From contig NC_057791.1 in NCBI RefSeq assembly GCF_014905175.1, positions 1-64,000 of the forward strand: 64,000 bases of DNA, given 5' to 3'. Position numbers and translations under genes: made by a program. The notes below the pieces were generated by a model, which ran no database searches, was not told where the DNA came from, and worked only from the letters and a program-made list of their open reading frames with translations. Position 1 is the stretch's first letter. The number at the start of each line of letters is the position of its first letter. Of this stretch, positions 52,786 through 64,000 are shown in pieces. The DNA is from Aphidius gifuensis (Eukaryota; Arthropoda; Insecta; Hymenoptera; Braconidae).

Positions 52786-53648
52786 TTTCTCTCTTGATGA
52801 TTTCTTTCGCGAAACAGTCGTAAATGCGAACTAACTTCATGCTTGCCTGCACATTTCGTTTTTTAATATTTTTATCATTTATTTTTTTCTCATTATCAAT
52901 GCATTATCAGTACGTTATGTTTACTTGAAACTTTTTTAAAAAATACTATAAACAGTGACAGTGATAAAATAAATAAATAAATAAATAATATTTACAAGTG
53001 TTTCGTCGTTCAAAAATTATTTATACATGCGACAAATGGATTATTAATAAATTTATTTTTAAATTAAAATTTAAAAAATAATAATTATTAAAAATAATTG
53101 AAGGTAAATACAAATAATGTATACAAAAATTTTCTAAAAATAATAATTAAGGGGAACAGTAAAAGTAGAACACACACGTTGTGTATATATTGGCTGGAAA
53201 AAAATAGAAAAAAAAAAAAAAAAAAATAGAAATTGATTTATTTATAATATTTAAGTTGATTGTTCAAATAATAATCAATGAGGTCGGATCTAAAAATGTA
53301 TAGTGTGAATGTATAAAGTCAGGAATTTCAATTGCGAGATCACTTGTGGCAATTACAAAATTTAAAAAGTAAAAAAAAATTTCAACTCACAAAGAGAGAT
53401 ATTGCAAGTTTTTTTTATGATTTTTTTAAATTATTTATTTTTCAATAGAATCTATTAATGAATCACGTAATTTATTATATACGTCTCGTTGACAATAGAA
53501 TAATTGTCTAAAATATTAACAACAATAATTAAAAAAATTCAAATGAAAAAAATGAAATAAATTGTGGGAAAAAAAATAATATTTAATTACTTATATGAAT
53601 ATTTTAAAATTTCAGAAGCATAAAAATTTATAAATATAAAAATTAAAA

Positions 53649-54510
53649 ATGAAACCAGAAGGAGAAACTAAAGGTTTACCAAATGCATTTGGACTTGTTA
53701 TGTCTGTTTTGACACATGTACTATTATTGGCACCTGTCATTTATATTTTGTCATTTTTTATTGGTAATTTGGATGTACTATTTTCATGGCATCCAACGTG
53801 TATGGTCATTGGTGTAAGTTTAATAATTTAAAAAAAAAAAAAAGATATAAAACTTGTTGACATTTTTAAAAACAAATAAGTATATAATAAAAAAATTTTA
53901 TCTGTTAATAAAAATGACAACATAAAAAAGCAAAAAACAAAGTCAAATAAATAAATTAATATGTAAAAATTATTTACAGGTGGGTTTATTAATATTTGAA
54001 GGTGTCTTTAGTATATCTGGTGAGGCAAATTTAAATCAAAAAGTATCACGTATTAATAGAATAACAATCCACTGGATTCTTCATACAATTGGCCTGTCAT
54101 TGATGTACATTGGTCTAATAGTAATAATAATAAATAAAAATATTCATGATAAAGAACATTTTACAACATTACATGGTAAAATTGGTTTAGCATCAGTAAT
54201 ACTTGCAACTTTTGTTGGATTATTTGGTGTATTAGCAAATAATACACGTTGGCTTTATCCAAAAGTACGTCCAATATTATTAAAAGTTGTACATGGATAT
54301 GGTGGTATTGGAATGACAATATTATTTTTAATAACAATTATAAATGGTTCATGGAATTATGCATTTCCTGATAATTCAACATCACAAATTCTTGTTCTCT
54401 TATCATTTATTATTGCAATTATAATAATATTGTTTAAGCCAATATTAGGAGCAATTGCTAGAACAAAGGTAATTCTACGACCACCACAACAACAAAATCA
54501 AACAGCGTGA
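53649..54510 (+). CDS. Cytochrome b561-domain transmembrane reductase, CYB561D2-like
   Basis: Two coding exons, 53649-53813 and 53980-54510, phase 0, joined across a 166-base GTAAGT/TTACAG intron, giving 231 residues. Family members pass electrons across membranes using two b-type hemes, typically with ascorbate as donor. The four expected heme-ligand histidines are visible: His48 (LFSWHP), His86 (TIHWILH), His120 (TTLHGKIG) and His160 (KVVHGYGG). Hydrophobic stretches fit the usual six membrane helices, and the length matches the CYB561D1/D2 group (about 220-230). The start is the first ATG after AT-rich leader and precedes the first helix closely. The tail is Gln-rich (PPQQQNQTA). The gene diverges from dynein-2 and converges with the SLC6 gene. 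Intact as assembled. Confidence 0.88.
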
Positions 54511-57150
54511 TCAACAAATTTAAAAATTTATCTATCTACAATTATTATATTTTTATATTTTTTAATAATTATTAACAATTGAAGAATATTTATTTATTAT
54601 ACCTTTTGAATATAGTACATCATTTATGAGTACGAGCTCTGATGACATTGATGATCAATAACAATCATGTTGGTGGCACACCTGTGGACAAAAATCATTC
54701 AAAATTAGCTTAAATAAAACATTCAATAAATAAGGAAGAAAATAGACACACAAGGTTTTTGATGATTTTATATATTTAAAATTTCACCACAATGAAATCT
54801 TTGTGCATTGGAAACATCTGGTTCAAATTAATTACACATGATTCATTGTAAATTTATTATTTCGTTTTAAATATTTTTTTTTATACTTTTATTCAAGTGC
54901 AGATAATTTTGTTATTTGAATGCGTCACTTGATGAATATTTATGCAAATTTAAAATCACACAAATGAATATGCTAATGATAATTATACTAAAATTAATAT
55001 TAAGTTGAAAAAAAAATATAATTGTTGATGATAAATACGATAAACATTAAAAAAGAAAATTAAACTTTTTTTTAAATTTTATATTTTTAGATAATTTATA
55101 ATTCAACCATTTATCAACATTTTTTTTTTTTTATAATTTTATTACACACGTACACACATTATTATGTACACATATAATTTTATAATTTATCTTGTCGATG
55201 ACACAATGTACAATAATAATAATACAATCAATTACTTTTTGTCAATATATATATTATTTAATTTTTCAAATTTTATTAATTCCTTGGATTTGTTTTTTAT
55301 TAATAATAATTAATAATATTTTGCAGTGTTTGTCAACTTAACAATATGCAACAACATTTATTTATATTTTATACATTTATTCTTTTTTTTTTTGTTTAAA
55401 CATTTTCATAAAATTTAATTATATCTTTCGTTTGATTTCAATATTTTTGGCTTTATTTATTGTGTCTTGATTGTATAACGTTTATTAATTTTTTTTCAAC
55501 TAATAATTTTGATTGTTATTATTTTATTTTTTAAATGAAATTTTAGCTAACATCGAGACAATCAATTCCATTGATTTATTATTTAATATAAATATTGTTT
55601 TTGTTTTTTTTTTTAATTGCTCAATTGTCCAATTAATTCTTAATCATTTCTCACTAATTTTAATATGCCATAAGGCATTTTGTACTTTTCGCTCAAACTC
55701 TTCTTTGTTTAAATATTTTTTAAAACTTTCTTATACTTTTTTATCAAAAATCCAACTGGTTTATAATCTGATTATTTTTTATATTATTATCAACATTTTT
55801 TTAACTATCAGTCATCGTGTTTTGATCAACCATAAAATTTTCTAAATCATTTCGCCAAATAATTATTGTTACATTTTGTTTTTTTTTTTCTAATTTTTTT
55901 GTTTAATGAATTCTAGTGTCTTATTATTTACTCATTTTTTCAACATTTACCATCTAGAACTATTAACTTTAATCACATATGGCACTATAGTCACTTAAAT
56001 TTTTATTTTCAATTTTTTTTAAAACAATGCTTATTGACCTGATTTTATATTAACGTTTATTTATAAATTACTGGGGTTTTTTTTTTCTTTTTCAATGGAT
56101 TTAATGCAACTATAAAAAAAAAAATAAAATAAAAAATTATAAACAATTATTTTGAAACAATAACAACAGCTATAATAAAAACGATGAAAAAAAATATATA
56201 TATATTTTTTTCTATACTAGTAAATAACGTTTTTTTAGAGTAAATAAATTTCTTTTTTTTTTTTTCAAGTAAATTAATTAATCTCACTTTTGTAATTAAA
56301 ATACTATCAATTTATGAATTTTTTTTTTTTTGTTAATTTAATCATTTAATCACGCAAACGCAGATATGACAACTTGAACATTTACGTTCATTCATATCGG
56401 CTATTTTAAATAGTTTATTTATTTATATTTTTTTTGCTTATATCAATTAATTTTTTTTTCTTTTTTTTTCTTTATGTAGAATAAACTATACAATTCAGCG
56501 CAAGTCTCTGTTAATTTTTTGTCAACGATTATACATCAATTATAATTCATCTAACATTATTCAATTTTAATTATTTTTTTTGTAAAACGAGCTGGTAAAG
56601 ATTATTCATCATTCCTAATAAAAAAAAAAATATTTGATTTCAATAAATACATTTATAATACATATATATCGCTTGAATATGTAAATCCTTTCACATTATT
56701 GACTTTACGTACACTTGTGATGTGTTAAATAGAAAAAAAAAAAAAAAAACAACTTGACATTGATGAAAAATAAATATATTTCTCTATAAAAAAAATACAA
56801 CAATAAATAAAATAAATTATATGCTTTTTGAAAGATGAAATATATATATATCTTATTTTTACGATTCTAATGAGCAAAACACCTGGACAATGTGCTTATG
56901 GCAAATTTTTTTTATCCTCAAAAAATGAATATATTATTTTCCTATATCAAATTGTATGATTATTTATTATTTAAGACCTAAAAAACAATAAAAAATTATT
57001 AAAATAAAATTAATATTTTAAATAAATTCTCAAGACTCTAAAATTAATTATCTGAGAATAAAATATAAATAATAAAAATTAATTTTCATCATCATCATCA
57101 TCATCATCATCATCGTCATTATCGTCATCAGATAAAAAGTGAACGTCACG
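54511..57150. other. Convergent intergenic region, AT-rich
   Basis: 3' regions of the b561 gene (plus) and the SLC6 gene (minus). Long T-rich and A-rich stretches throughout; a CAT/ATC run at 57087-57120 lies just past the SLC6 stop. The open frame at 55513-55845 is Phe/Leu/Ile-rich and not supported as a gene. Confidence 0.5.
57087..57120. repeat. ATC trinucleotide microsatellite
   Basis: Near-perfect run of CAT/ATC units with one CGT interruption, in the presumed 3' untranslated region of the SLC6 gene. Confidence 0.85.
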
Positions 57151-59986
57151 TCAAACTTGTTGTGATGTTATTAAATCAGCTTTACTTGAATTTTTAAGTA
57201 TTGAAGGACCAGGAAGTTTTTGACTTGATGATGATGATACTGTTGTTGTTGTTGGTGGTGGTTGTTGTACAAGTGGTTGTCCATTAACAAGAACAATTGT
57301 ATCACGTACTGAATCATAAGCTTGTCCTTGTAATAAAAAAAGCCATAATATATTTGACAAATAATTGTATAAATTATTGTTGTTTTTTTTTTATATTTTA
57401 ATTTTTACCTGGTAATGATGTATTTGTTAAATTTCTTGATGATGAAAAATTTTTAGAAGCTGGTCGCCATTCAGGTGTTGCTTGTAAAAGTATCCTTGCT
57501 CTGATCCAAATTGATTCTTTTTTTCTTTTTTTTTTAACACGTTCAGAACTACGTGATAATCTTGGATCTGTTTCTTCATCATAATCATCATCATCATCTT
57601 CATCATATGATGAACGTCTTTTTGTACTTTTAATTTGCCACTAAATTTTTGTTATAGAAAAAAAAAGAAAATTAATATATTAAATATTAAATGAATATAT
57701 AAAATAATAATATAATTAACAATTACCGCAGCCATTATTAAAATAACACAAACTGGAAATAAACCAACAATCCAGCCAACAGCATCAGCCCATCTTGGAT
57801 AAATATATGTACCATATGACAATGGCTCATATTCAACCCAATTAAAAAATAGTATAAAAAATAATGTTGCTGGTGTTATTATTTTCCACATCCATTTCCA
57901 AAAAAATCTCCAACATTTACCACGTTTACCAATCATCATTTGTATGTCATCTAAAAATCTATCAGCTCCATAAACCCAAGCAACAAGTATACACTCAGCA
58001 ATTGCTATCAATAAAACAGACCAATTTGCTGCATATTTATCCATAAGTTGAAGCCAATACATTCCTGCCTAAAAAATAAAAAATTATTATAAATATATTA
58101 ATAATAAAAATAAAATAAATCATTATTATTATTTACATTTGTTGTAAATACAAGTCCACCAGCATATCCAAATATTGATACACCAAGAACAACCCAAGTT
58201 TTAAAATTTCTCAATGATGGAATACCATCAAGTATTGCTGTTGTAACTGTTTCCATTAATGCAAATTGTGAATCAAGTCCAAGTGTCAATAACATGACAA
58301 AAAATAATAATGACCATACTGGAGCAATTGGAAGTCTTGCAACAACTTCTGGATAAACAATAAATGCTAATCCAGCACCTTGATCAACAACTGATGCAAC
58401 TGGTACACCAAGTTCATGTGCAAGAAATCCAATAACCGAAAATATAACAAGTCCAGCAAAAAATGATGTACCAATATTACTTACAGCAACAATCAATGAA
58501 TCTTTATAACAATTATTATCAAATTTATTATATGAACTTAGTGTTATTAAACCACCCCATGCTGGACTTAGAGCAAAAAATATTTGTACAGCAGCATCAC
58601 CCCATACTTTTGCTGTTGTTAAACGTAATCTGGTGTTAAATAAAATAATATACCTTCATCAGCACCAGGTAATAATATACCACGTATAAATAGTGCAATC
58701 TGTTGATAAAAAAAAATCAAATATTAGCAAATTAATATTTATTTAATTGCTATATATAAATTACCAAAACAACATATGGAAATAAAGCTGTAAAATATAC
58801 AACTTTTCCAGAACTTTGTACACCTTTACTCAGACAAAGAAATACAATGACCCATGCTAAAAATAAACAGGCAGCCATGGTTGGTTTAATTGATCCAGTA
58901 TATTCAATTCCATGACTCATTCCAAGTACATGATGTCTACAAATAAAATATAAAAATATAAATAATATTGTTTTAATATTGTTGATTGTATTAAATAATA
59001 AATAATAATAGTACTCAAAATATTCTTCAGCTGGTGGACGTCTTATTGCTGATGTTATATTTTCCATAGTTAAACCCATAGCTGTCATTTGAGTTGAATT
59101 TAAACATTGTCGTTTAAAATATGAATTATTTCTTTCAGCACATTCTTCAGCAGCAATTGGTTCAATGCAATCTTCACCACTCCATTCAGGTTCACAATTA
59201 CTCCATGGCAGTGAGCTTCCACCTTAATAGAAAAATAATAAAATAATTATTATACACAAAGATGATGATAAAAAATAATTAATAATTATAAAATTACTGA
59301 CTGAAGATTGAGGCAAACATATAGTGAATTGTCCAGGCAATAATTAAATTGTAGTAAAGCATTACAACTGAACTAACAAGAACCATTCCATAGCCAAGAC
59401 CTCGTAAAAGTGGTGAAAATTTTTGATACGCTGCAACTGGTCCTAGACTTGCATATTGACCTTGAAAAAAAATATTTATATTATTTCATTTAATTGATAA
59501 TTGATAATAAATAAATAATCAATACCCAATGAAAGTTCCATAAACATCAATGGTAATCCAGCAATTATGAGCATTATTGTAAATGGTATGAGAAAGGCAC
59601 CACCACCATTTGAATAACACAAATATGGAAAACTATATTTTGAAAAAAAAAAAACAATTAATTAATTGATGTTAATAATTATTTATTATTTATTATTTTT
59701 AATATAATTACCGCCAAACATTTCCAAGTCCTACACTGTAACCAAGCAGTGATAATAAAAAATCAAATTTTCCAGTCCAAGTACCACGTTCTGGATGATC
59801 ATCTTCACCGTCTTGCAATGGTGCTTGACTATTTGCAACTGAATATTTATCTTCATTCTGTTTTTTTTTTTTTTAAATGAATCAATTTAATTAATTCCTA
59901 ATTATATATAGCTAAAGAAAAACAAATAAACTTACATCCCAAGATTCGAGGTAAGGCCTCATTCGTGGAGATGTGTCTTCCATCAT
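57151..59986 (-). CDS. SLC6 sodium/chloride-dependent transporter, glycine-transporter-like
   Basis: Symporter of the neurotransmitter:sodium family at the plasma membrane. Ten coding exons on the minus strand: 59986-59936, 59857-59712, 59632-59526, 59460-59302, 59222-59015, 58936-58765, 58699-58137, 58068-57727, 57640-57409, 57326-57151; about 718 residues once one missing base is allowed for. TM1 carries [16 protein letters not shown] and NGGGAF; later landmarks are [44 protein letters not shown] and [16 protein letters not shown]. These fit vertebrate GlyT1/GlyT2 and the fly GlyT best, though substrate cannot be proved from sequence. The second extracellular loop has Asn-linked glycosylation sites (NNS, NST, NIT) and several cysteines. 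The C-terminus is long, with an Asp-rich patch and a Ser/Thr/Pro stretch. A one-base deletion near 58621-58632 breaks the frame after [10 protein letters not shown]. Confidence 0.9.
58621..58632 (-). other. One-base frame break in the SLC6 gene
   Basis: After ...[10 protein letters not shown] the frame hits TAA, while the next frame continues [16 protein letters not shown]. Exon 58699-58137 is 563 bases where its phases require 564. Both sides are conserved SLC6 sequence, so one base appears to be missing. Confidence 0.8.
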
Positions 59987-60503
59987 CTGTTGATTTTTTT
60001 CGCTCTTTTGTATATTTATTTCAAGATTTTATTATTCTTTTCATTTTTAAATTTTTTATTATACGAGATTATTTTTTTTTAAATTAATTTTATCAACAAG
60101 TTTAGTATCACGACATCAGGCTAACAATCAGTCACTAAGAAAATATAATTTTTACTGTTAAAACTTCATTTAAAATTCAGTATGAATTTAGCACCTAAAA
60201 AAATAAAAAAAAAAAATATTTTAAATATTTTTGCATTTTATAAATGTTATTTAAATAATAATATCAATAAGTAAATTGAATATAACATTTTTTTTCTTTT
60301 TTACTTATGCAATATTTTTTTGTTATGAAATTTATTTCAATTTGATAATGTTATTTAAATTATTCGTCAAATTTTCATTCCATTAGTGTTATTATTATTT
60401 AAAATAAAAAAAAACCAACAATATTATTGTATTATTTTTTTATGATAGAAATTAAAAAGATTTAAATAATAATTAATATAAAATTTTAAAAAATTTCACT
60501 TAC

Positions 60504-60700
60504 CAATTTATTCAAAATTAATCACAAATAGATCAAAATAAATAAAAAAAAAAAAAAAAATCAATAAACTCTAAATATTTTAAAAAAATAAAATATGAAT
60601 TTAATTAATTTCTTAAATAAATTGATGCAGTCAGCTGTTACCCGGCGTCGAGGTCATTTATTCGACATTGAGCAGTCACTCAGAGAGAAACCTTGAAAAC
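60504..60700 (-). other. Probable noncoding first exon and promoter of the SLC6 gene
   Basis: A consensus GTAAGT donor (plus-strand ACTTAC, ending at 60503) lies upstream of the start codon, and a CAACAG acceptor abuts the ATG at 59986. The stretch 60626-60710 is GC-richer than its surroundings and may hold the transcription start. The left edge is approximate and the exon is inferred. Confidence 0.4.
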
Positions 60701-63469
60701 CTTATCCACAAATATTTGCACCCTTAAAATAAATAATAAATAAACTCAAAATTTAACCAAGTAAAAAAAATAAATAAATAAATAAATAATAACAAATAGT
60801 CAGTTACCCCACCTTACATCACTCCCTAAAGAAGAAGAAAAAAAAAAAAAAAAAAAAACTACCCTTAAAAATTCTTTTAAATAAAAACAATAGGTAAATG
60901 ATTAATAAATTTTTACACACTAAATTTTATCAATCGACACTTTTTTTGGTATAATTTGAATGACGTTAAACTGTTGTTTTATTTGGTGAAAAAATTTTTA
61001 AAAATATTTTTATCAACGAACGGAGGTAAAAAAAAAAAAGTTAAGTGAAAATGCCCGCGTTTAGTCAGCCTCCGGTTGGTTGTGAATAATCAAGCACCAA
61101 TGGCAATGTCAGGTGCCTGCCTAGACCAACACATAAAGACAATTTTAGTATCAACACATAGATATATTTGGCTGGGGGAATAGATCGATATTACTGCTCC
61201 TGCGAATCTGTGTCCTACCCCAAAGTATTCCCACAGCCTCACTCACTCACTCCCTCACTCACTCACTCCTTTTTTTTTTTTTTCTTTTTTTCTATTTTAT
61301 TTTTTCTCACTTTAATTTGTATATATTTTTTATCTCGTTCATATACTCTATGTGCAGTCTTAATGACGCGATAGTTTGAAATAAACTTGATATATATTAG
61401 ATGACTGAAATAAAAATTATTAGGGATGATAACTATTTCATTTTTTATTTTTATAATGTCAAGTTGTTTTTTAAAATAATATGATTTTAAAATTGTTTTA
61501 TTGTCATTTTAAAATTAAATTTTCTTGTCTTTTTAATTTTTTTTCAAAGAAGAGCTGTTGATTCCTTTGAGAAAAGATGAAAAACTTTGTGTCAAATATT
61601 GAAAGTAAAAGAAAATTTTTTATATGTAAAAGTTGCCTCAACATATCAGAAAGTTTGATCTTTTTTTTTTTAAATTTTAACATGATATGATATTGCTTTT
61701 CATATATGCAAAGTGACAATGGTTGAGGTCACAAAGCCATCATCATTCGAAGGTCAAAAGTCAATTTACCCTGTGTAATTTTTATATTTAAAAATTTCGT
61801 TTGAAGAAATATATATTTTATCAAACGAAATTCTTTAAAACAATTATTTATTAATTAATTTAGTAACATTTTGTTTCATTTATCAACAAAAATGATTTAT
61901 ATTTTGAATTAATATTTATGTTGACCTCAATTTTCAAGTATATGATACCTGATGACAATGATGAATATTAATTTGCAAATTAAATTAACAATTATTTACA
62001 CATTGTCAACGACAAAATACAAAAACATTTAAGTATGACAATGTTTTTTTTTTTTTTTTTATTTTCTAAATTATTGGCAAAGTTTTTATTGTTGAATGAA
62101 AAATATAAATAAAAACCTCGAATGCATCGATTTAGAATTGCAGTCAGAGAATATCCTATTGATAAACTCAGGAGGACAAAAAAATAAAAAAAATAAAAAA
62201 AAAAGAAATTCAATCAAGGGTTTTTGATATAAAGAAAAAAAAGTAAATAGTATATTACATATTGACAAAATATTTTGTGTTCAATTGATCTCTCTTTCTT
62301 TTCTAAAACATACTGGGTCATATGTTTTTTTTTTTTTTTTATATGCTAAATTTATATCCAATATTTCAATGTGTTACTGTGTCAAATTGTACATCTACTT
62401 TAATCAATTCACCTTTTTAGACAATGAAAATAATTTTGGATAAAAAAGTCGATAAATCATTAGCTTTTAATTTCATCAACCTTGTGAATAATATTGTTTC
62501 AAATAATATTTAGAAATTTAATTGTAATTGTTTTAAATTAATTTTATTTATTTATTATTTTGTTTAATTAAAATTTTACAATTCATTTGTTGATGTTTCC
62601 ATTAAAATTGGTTGGTTATTCAGTGTGAAAATTTATCGGAGTGATGATGATGATGATGACAAAATTAGGGGTAAAAACGAATGAGAATATTGTCCTTGAT
62701 CGAAATTCAACCGCATTTAAGCGGAAGTTTTATCCTAATTTTTTTTCATTTTCTTTATCATTTCATCCCACCCTCAAAAAATAACCCTTATTGATATAAA
62801 AATAAACTTTTAAAAAATATCAAAAAACAAAGTTTAAATTATATTTAAAAAAATTTATGCGATATAATTATTTTATTTCATTTCATTTCCTCAAATAAAC
62901 AATCGTAATTAAAAAAACAAATAATAATAATATAATAATTAATTGAATAATCATAATATTTTTTAATATATTTATCTCTATCTAAATTAAAATATAAATT
63001 GATACTGTTGAATTATATATGAGAATTTAATTTTCTACCATCTAATCATCAGATAAAAGAAAAATTAAAAAAATAAAAAGAGAGTTTTGTGAAAATCGAT
63101 GATGAAAAGTGCATACCTACACACTCATGAAAATTATATACACATACATACATATATATATGATAAAAATCTCGAGAGAATTGTAAATTTTCTTACCATT
63201 CCATTTGCCAATAGGAAGGAATATTTGAAAATCATCATTTATTTAAATCCAATTCATTTGTTTTTCAATAAAACATTTATTATTAGTATATTATTTATAT
63301 TGTAAAAAATTGATAAAAAAAAAAAAAAATTAGAAATAAATAATAAATCATTAACAAAAGTTATTTTTTTGTAGTATCAATATTCTAAACATAAAAAATG
63401 GTCATATATTTCATCTAATAATTTAAATAAATAAATAAAATAAAAGGTACTATATTTTTGTTTGCTAAT
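60701..63469. other. Gene-poor AT-rich region
   Basis: No supported gene. It holds a GC-richer patch at 61055-61140, CACT tetranucleotide repeats near 61240-61268, an FTZ-F1/ERR-like AAGGTCA half-site near 61750, a GAT run at 62644-62659, and a small inverted repeat CCGC-ATTTAA-GCGG near 62710. None is assigned a function. Confidence 0.45.
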
Positions 63470-63498
63470 TACGCGGGTATTGCATTCAGCGCTAACTC
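63470..63498 (+). promoter_or_regulatory. GC-rich 29-base motif, copy 2
   Basis: Begins TACGCGGGTA and ends CAGCGCTAACTC; inverted relative to copy 1 at 51782-51810 with 25 of 29 matches. Its CAGCGCTAAC part fits the fly core-promoter Motif 7 consensus (CAKCNCTRNY). A CGCCATATTG string, resembling a YY1/Pho site, lies about 30 bases downstream. Possibly the promoter of a gene outside the window. Confidence 0.4.
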
Positions 63499-64000
63499 TT
63501 TCATTACTATGTTTTTTTTTTTTTTTTTATTCGCCATATTGAGCGTGCGTAGTTCTATTTTGTTTTTTTTTTTGTATTAATAATACAACGGAAATAGGTA
63601 GAATAAAATAAATTTATATTCTATATTTTTTTTTAATTTATTTTTTTAAATACAAAAAACAAAAAATTTTATGAAAAAAAAAAAAAAAAAAAAAGTTTTT
63701 AAAATAGTTTTATATACACATAGCTAAATATTTTTTTTTTAATTTAATTTTAAAAAGAAAATTTGAAAACAAAGACGCAATATAATAGTTTTTATACCTG
63801 GTTTTCTTCTCGTCATTTTCCACCCACCAACTCCACAATTCTCCTCAATTCTCCTCAATTTTTCACCATTTCATCGTTCATAGTTTCATACAACACAAAC
63901 TTCTCTCTCTCTCTATTTAACAACATAAAATCAAGTGTGTGTGTTTCAATTTTTTGTGTGTATATTATATTTTGGTTAACAACACAACGAACCCAACTCT
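63499..64000. other. Window end, possible promoter or leader
   Basis: Poly-T/A tracts followed from about 63800 by a C/T-richer stretch with a duplicated ATTCTCCTCA and CT and GT dinucleotide runs. This resembles an untranslated leader, but no start codon context or splice site is convincing. Confidence 0.3.

Larger units (their letters stand above)
51485..53648. other. Divergent intergenic region between dynein-2 and the b561 gene
   Basis: About 2.2 kb of AT-rich DNA separating two divergently transcribed genes. It contains an X-box-like site (51730-51743), a GC-rich motif (51782-51810), a TTTA tetranucleotide run (52556-52580), a TATA/initiator pair (52744-52785) and AATA repeats near 52969-52988. 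Confidence 0.6.

Noticed and set aside
58613..58653. A 41-base GT...AG micro-intron that would restore the SLC6 frame
   Set aside because: It would remove [10 protein letters not shown], a conserved SLC6 segment, and is too short.
61750..61765. Nuclear-receptor response element (AAGGTCA...AGTCA)
   Set aside because: A single half-site plus a degenerate second one is expected by chance at this scale.

Overview
The window looks like nuclear DNA of an insect, most likely a very AT-rich hymenopteran such as a small parasitoid wasp. This assignment is inference from gene content, the AT-biased codon use and the short introns (about 67-90 bases). No bacterial operon structure, CRISPR array, tRNA, rRNA or intact transposable element is visible.

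Layout, left to right. Bases 1-19,325 hold a plus-strand diacylglycerol kinase of the zeta/rdgA type: two phase-matched alternative first exons (1646-1719 and 2813-2952), a 96-base symmetric exon (5795-5890) and six main exons (12,040-19,325) carrying an Asp-rich insert, two C1 domains, a MARCKS-like basic patch, the kinase domain and ankyrin repeats. Bases 19,326-22,760 are its 3' side plus AT-rich spacer, with one notable hairpin. Bases 22,760-38,660 are a satellite array of about 110 copies of a 142-143 base monomer; every monomer carries an imperfect inverted repeat that can fold into a stem-loop. The array stops about 120 bases from the stop codon of the next gene.

Bases 38,779-51,484 (minus) hold the cytoplasmic dynein-2 heavy chain (DYNC2H1, fly beethoven), the motor of retrograde intraflagellar transport in cilia, in six exons, two of them 6.2 and 4.8 kb long. 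Its frame is broken twice as assembled: an exact 43-base tandem duplication and a one-base excess. A candidate RFX X-box lies upstream. Bases 53,649-54,510 (plus) hold a two-exon cytochrome b561-domain reductase (CYB561D2-like). Bases 57,151-59,986 (minus) hold a ten-exon SLC6 transporter closest to glycine transporters, with one base missing in a conserved segment. Bases 60,700-64,000 are gene-poor; a GC-rich 29-base motif near 63,480 repeats in inverted orientation one found upstream of the dynein gene and may mark a promoter.

Functionally, rdgA-type kinase (phototransduction lipid signalling), dynein-2 (sensory cilia) and a glycine-type transporter all have sensory or neuronal roles in insects, but they are ordinary neighbours and nothing shows that they act as one system. 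The least ordinary elements are the hairpin satellite, the alternative 5' exons of the kinase, and the frame breaks, which may be polishing errors or real lesions.
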